A stretch of DNA of 64,000 nt from Pseudodesulfovibrio sp. GTDB lineage: Bacteria; Desulfobacterota; Desulfovibrionia; Desulfovibrionales; Desulfovibrionaceae. Shown in pieces: positions 61,191 through 64,000 of this stretch; the stretch's first letter is position 1; every line of letters starts with the position of its first letter. The position numbers were made by a program, and so were the translations under genes. Below the pieces are notes generated by a model. That model did not search any database. It worked only from the letters and a program-made list of their open reading frames with translations, and was not told the DNA's origin. Where the stretch lies: assembly GCA_016342345.1 (NCBI GenBank), contig JAEINO010000006.1:41100-105099 (forward strand), read 5' to 3'.

Positions 61191-61266
61191 TGGAGCTGGC
61201 GATGGGACTTGAACCCGCAACCTGCTGATTACAAATCAGCTGCTCTACCAATTGAGCTACGCCAGC
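61191..61266 (-). tRNA. tRNA-Thr (anticodon TGT)
   Basis: 76 bases with encoded CCA. Acceptor GCTGGCG/CGCCAGC, D arm TAGCTCAATTGGTAGAGCA, anticodon loop TTTGTAA (TGT), T arm GCGGGTTCAAGTCC. First gene of the Thr-Tyr-Gly-tuf transcript. Confidence 0.97.
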
Positions 61267-61283
61267 TCGTTGGGAACGAAGTC

Positions 61284-61312
61284 TATATACGCCAGTATGT
61301 CAAAAAGCAAGA
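61284..61312 (-). promoter_or_regulatory. Candidate promoter of the tRNA-tuf transcript
   Basis: On the minus strand TATATA (61289-61284) lies 17 bases after TCTTGC (61312-61307). The -10 is good, the -35 poor; a TTGACA at 61303-61298 is badly spaced. Transcription would start about 10 bases before tRNA-Thr. Confidence 0.4.
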
Positions 61313-61530
61313 GCTTTTACGGTTTTTTTCAATCTCTTGATGCGCCGTATCCGCTCGAAGACGGGCCGGTTTAAGTTTTAAATCGTTGTTTTGTCAACCC
61401 TGTTTCCTGATTTTTTTTCAAAATATCACAATTCATCACGAATACACCCCACAATTCGCATATTAACATGGCAAGCACCATACTTCAGAGCTTTTAACCG
61501 TGACAATTAAATCGTGCGAGTGAACCTTAT
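61313..61530. other. Intergenic stretch, no gene seen
   Basis: AT-rich sequence between the tRNA promoter and the repeat next to the hydrolase gene. I see no open frame with coding character, no RNA gene and no strong palindrome. It holds GAACC at 61522-61526, which also occurs at 62822-62826 beyond the second repeat. Confidence 0.5.
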
Positions 61531-61534
61531 CATA

Positions 61535-61604
61535 TATAATGGGGTTCATCCGGCTCAAGCGTACTTTTCTGCAAAGATCAAAGCGTTTGAGCCAGATGAA
61601 CCCC
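61535..61604 (+). repeat. Left inverted repeat and large hairpin downstream of the hydrolase gene
   Basis: TATAAT (61535-61540) is followed by the arm GGGGTTCATCCGGCTCAAGC (61541-61560), which pairs with 61584-61604 at 19 of 21 positions around a 22-base loop. Bases 61548-61568 (ATCCGGCTCAAGCGTACTTT and one more T) recur in reverse at 62789-62809 with 19 of 21 identical. The hairpin may also act as a 3' end for the hydrolase mRNA. Confidence 0.75.
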
Positions 61605-61660
61605 AAAAGGGGAGCTGCATAAACAAGCACTCTTATCGCGTATACGTGTTGTCTCGTCTC

Positions 61661-62698
61661 TTACGGCGCAAGCCATTTGAATGGTTCGGCCGCAACGAAT
61701 GCACTGGACTGCTCTCCGGCCAAAACAGGGTGATTCCTGAGGCTGATCTTGCGGGCTTTCTGGCCTTTGCTGAAATCGACTCTGTCGAGATCGATCCAAA
61801 AAACATTTGGAGAAATTGCTGATTCATAATAGTAAATGCGATTCTTTTGATCCGACACAGTGCGCCAGATGGTGGTGGAAATATTGGGCTGGCTCGGTGT
61901 GGTTATGCCGAGAGGAACTGAGGCGTTGCGAATGACGCTAAATGCGGCAGCAATGGCTTTGCGGTTGTCTTTGAACTTGGGCAGAGCATCAACGTAGAAA
62001 CTGACACGCACGAATCGGTCACTTGCGCGGTCTGTGCCTGGGAGCATGGTCATCCCACCGATTTCTTTCCAGTATTCGTTGATAGCAAGTTGCTCGTCGT
62101 AAGTCGGTTCGTTGGTCATCACAGCAAATTTCTTGCCGTGGTGGATGGTCAGCTTTCCTTCGATATATTCGAATATCGCCGAGTCTCCAGTGGAATCGGA
62201 TAAGGCCAGATGCAACGAAGGGGCCGAGCCATTGGGCAGGTCCGCAGCTACAATATGGAATGGTTCTGTACGCATGGCAGCCACAGCTTCATCCACATTT
62301 GAGAAATTATCCAGTGCGTATTGCAACCATGCGCCTACGGACAAACCCGGCTTGGTGTTCGGCTTGCCGTAGTCAGACTCCGCTAAATAGAGCAGATTGG
62401 CGACCAGTCCTTCTTCGTTTATGCCATCGGTAGAAGCAACGTTGTACCCGGACAGGATGATGCTCCCGTATTTTGATGTCCACCCGATTGAGTCTTTGCC
62501 AACCCCTCCATCGCGTTTCATGTCACGCGGGAATGCCCATATGTCACTCTTCAAATCTTCAACCCAGTCCATGGAACGACCGGTGAACACTTGCCCATCG
62601 CCTGCGGTGTAGATCAACCGGGTACAAGAAAGGGCTGGACTTGTCTGCAGAAGGACAAACAATACTATCACAAAGAATGTGTGAAAAGTTGAAAACAT
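61661..62698 (-). CDS. Secreted linear amide C-N hydrolase (choloylglycine hydrolase / penicillin V acylase family)
   Basis: Ntn hydrolase cleaving amide bonds of conjugated bile acids, penicillin V or acyl-homoserine lactones in other bacteria; substrate unknown here. 345 residues. Signal peptide about residues 1-24 (FHTFFVIVLFVLLQTSPALS); the new N-terminus would be Cys25, the catalytic nucleophile (SCTRLIYTAGDGQVFTGRSMDW with the conserved Arg and Asp). ATG 62698 has AAGGAG 8 bases upstream; GTG 62707 overlaps that site. Export to the periplasm is implied. It is bracketed by inverted repeats, has no partner gene and may have been acquired. Confidence 0.88.
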   Translation of the reverse strand: MFSTFHTFFVIVLFVLLQTSPALSCTRLIYTAGDGQVFTGRSMDWVEDLKSDIWAFPRDMKRDGGVGKDSIGWTSKYGSIILSGYNVASTDGINEEGLVANLLYLAESDYGKPNTKPGLSVGAWLQYALDNFSNVDEAVAAMRTEPFHIVAADLPNGSAPSLHLALSDSTGDSAIFEYIEGKLTIHHGKKFAVMTNEPTYDEQLAINEYWKEIGGMTMLPGTDRASDRFVRVSFYVDALPKFKDNRKAIAAAFSVIRNASVPLGITTPSQPNISTTIWRTVSDQKNRIYYYESAISPNVFWIDLDRVDFSKGQKARKISLRNHPVLAGEQSSAFVAAEPFKWLAP

Positions 62699-62788
62699 GT
62701 GTGCCACTCCTTCTTAGAGTTATTGATTTAACTTTTATAGGGCATTCATGAGAGCTTCTCAAGCTAAGGATCATGGGCATTCATGAAT

Positions 62789-62821
62789 AAAAGTACGCTT
62801 TGGCCGGATAAATCTATTATA
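62789..62821 (-). repeat. Right inverted repeat, probably the hydrolase promoter region
   Basis: On the minus strand TATAAT (62821-62816) is followed after 6 bases by ATCCGGCCAAAGCGTACTTT (62809-62790), almost the same order and spacing as in the left copy at 61535-61568. A weak -35 TTGTCA (62846-62841) lies 19 bases upstream, so the copy may carry the promoter of the hydrolase gene. Confidence 0.7.
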
Positions 62822-62869
62822 GAACCACATTTTGACTTCATGACAAACAGTCATTAAGAGCTTCTCACG

Positions 62870-63889
62870 ATGAACACATTCAGCATAAATCCAGATTCAC
62901 CCTGGCTGGCTCCATTGGCCGGATATTCCGATCTGCCCTTTCGTTTACTCGTCAAGCAATACGGTTGCGCCGTGGGTTGCTCCGAAATGGTCAGCGTCAA
63001 GGGGCTGGCCTTCAAGAACATGGCAACCAGACGAATCCTCGCCACCTGTCCCGAAGACACTCCCATGGTCCTCCAATTGTTCGGCTCCGAAGCACAGTTC
63101 TTCGAGCCGGTCATGGAAAAGCTGCTAGGCATGGGGATGCGCAACTTTGATCTCAATGCGGGCTGTCCCGTACGCAAGGTCCTCAAATCAGGCAGCGGCG
63201 TCAAGCTCATGGAAGATCTGGGCAAGCTGGTCAATCTCGCTTCCATCATGGTCAGCAAGGCCGCAGAACATCCCGATGGAGGTCGTGTTGGCATCAAATT
63301 CCGCCTGGGCTTCAACAAGGGAGAAAACGTTTATATAGATCTGGCCAAACGGCTGGAAGATGTCGGTGTGGACTGGGTCACCATGCACCCCCGATATGGA
63401 AAACAGATGTTCGCAGGAGCGGCAGACTGGACAAAACTCGCCCTGCTCAAACAAGCCGTGTCCATCCCCGTCATCGGTTCAGGTGATCTCTTCACTGCCG
63501 AATCCGGGGTACGCTGCATCGAGGAAACCGGCATCGATGCCATCATGTTTGCTCGTGGAGCTCTGTACGACCCTTCAATCTTTGCCCGATACATCGCCCT
63601 GAAAAACGGAACGAAAATACCGGTTCGCGATGGCAGCTTCCTTTCGGAAATCGTTCTCAAGCATATCAGACTCACCAAAGAATATGAGGGGGATGAACGA
63701 TCTTTCAAGAAAATCCGTTCCATCATCCCCCGCTATGCCAAAGGCCTCAAGGGCATACGCGCACTGCGCAGTTCCCTTCTTGAATGCCGGAATTGGGAAG
63801 AACTGGAAAAAGCTGCAACTGTCATTGCCCAACTCAAACCAGTCGACAATACCCATGGTGACACTGATGTTGACGTAATTTGCCAATAG
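62870..63889 (+). CDS. tRNA-dihydrouridine synthase
   Basis: FMN enzyme that reduces uridines in tRNA D loops. 339 residues: flavin-binding start (SPWLAPLAGYSDLPFRLLVKQYG), catalytic Cys in FDLNAGCPVRKVLKSGSG, WVTMHPRYGKQMFAGAADW, IPVIGSGDLFTAESG, and GIDAIMFARGALYDPSIF for phosphate binding. DusB-like, but the subgroup is not certain. It points away from the hydrolase gene. Confidence 0.93.
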   Translation: MNTFSINPDSPWLAPLAGYSDLPFRLLVKQYGCAVGCSEMVSVKGLAFKNMATRRILATCPEDTPMVLQLFGSEAQFFEPVMEKLLGMGMRNFDLNAGCPVRKVLKSGSGVKLMEDLGKLVNLASIMVSKAAEHPDGGRVGIKFRLGFNKGENVYIDLAKRLEDVGVDWVTMHPRYGKQMFAGAADWTKLALLKQAVSIPVIGSGDLFTAESGVRCIEETGIDAIMFARGALYDPSIFARYIALKNGTKIPVRDGSFLSEIVLKHIRLTKEYEGDERSFKKIRSIIPRYAKGLKGIRALRSSLLECRNWEELEKAATVIAQLKPVDNTHGDTDVDVICQ

Positions 63890-63952
63890 CGTTTACAAGA
63901 GGCTGTAAGTAACTTCTATAATTTGGTACTTTGAAAAGGACGCGGTGCATCC

Positions 63953-64000
63953 ATGACCACCGAGACGAACGGCATTCTCCTTGAAGCCGGAACTAACGAG
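63953..64000 (+). CDS. Start of a CheV/CheW-like chemotaxis gene (cut by window edge)
   Basis: Only 16 codons are present: MTTETNGILLEAGTNE. This start (ILLExGTNE) is like that of CheV coupling proteins of Desulfovibrio-type bacteria. AAGGA at 63936-63940 is a rather distant ribosome site (12 bases). Confidence 0.5.
   Translation, partial: MTTETNGILLEAGTNE

Noticed and set aside
61514..61822. Plus-strand open frame of 102 codons overlapping the 3' end of the hydrolase gene
   Set aside because: It runs through the large hairpin and antisense to the hydrolase; no ribosome site and no protein-like composition.

Overview
The window looks like a chromosomal segment of a sulfate-reducing deltaproteobacterium of the Desulfovibrionaceae (Desulfovibrio or Pseudodesulfovibrio type). 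This is an inference from gene content. The Ahb (siroheme-dependent) heme genes ahbC-hemB-ahbD-ahbA/B, futalosine menaquinone synthesis (mqnD, mqnE, mqnC, mqnA), a fliD-fliS end followed by glycosyltransferases, and a tRNA-tuf-rpmG-tRNA-secE block are a combination I know from that family. No species can be named from sequence alone. GC content looks moderate, around 50-55 percent by eye.

Layout. 1-3932: end of a flagellar operon (fliD 3' part, fliS with a long tail) and two glycosyltransferases. 4135-6802: an envelope cluster of a zinc-ribbon/Yip1 membrane protein, a small helical protein and an OmpA-like lipoprotein, closed by a strong terminator. 6954-10952: alternative heme synthesis. 10978-14611: a small membrane protein, rpe, an ABC-F ATPase and a GNAT protein. 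14634-18146 (minus): proline catabolism (putA) with an Lrp-type regulator. 18301-22966: an Mla/MCE lipid-transport operon whose permease carries a fused STAS domain, then yjgA/darP and a small Cys-rich protein. 23140-24036: an EamA exporter. 24137-28789: menaquinone genes around a TetR regulator with a perfect palindrome at its promoter. 28867-29754 (minus): a LysR regulator.

29835-60775, all on the minus strand, is the translation/transcription super-cluster. Read in the direction of transcription it runs tRNA-Thr, tRNA-Tyr, tRNA-Gly, tuf, rpmG, tRNA-Trp, secE, nusG, rplK, rplA, (L10 leader), rplJ, rplL, rpoB, rpoC; then rpsL, rpsG, fusA, rpsJ through rplO, secY, map, rpmJ, rpsM, rpsK, rpsD, rpoA, rplQ. 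Two small genes, rpmJ and rpmD, and rpmG were found by direct translation. infA, adk and a second tuf are not in the cluster. 61267-62869 is accessory: a secreted choloylglycine-hydrolase-like enzyme flanked by near-identical inverted repeats. The window ends with a tRNA-dihydrouridine synthase and the first codons of a CheV-like gene.

Most of the window is ordinary core genome. The places most worth a second look are the inverted repeats around the hydrolase (61535-62821), the TetR operator at the menaquinone genes, the STAS-permease fusion, the long low-complexity tails on FliS and L17, the His-rich start of AhbD, and a 70-nt palindrome between ahbC and hemB. I found no CRISPR array, transposase, prophage or obvious new defence system.
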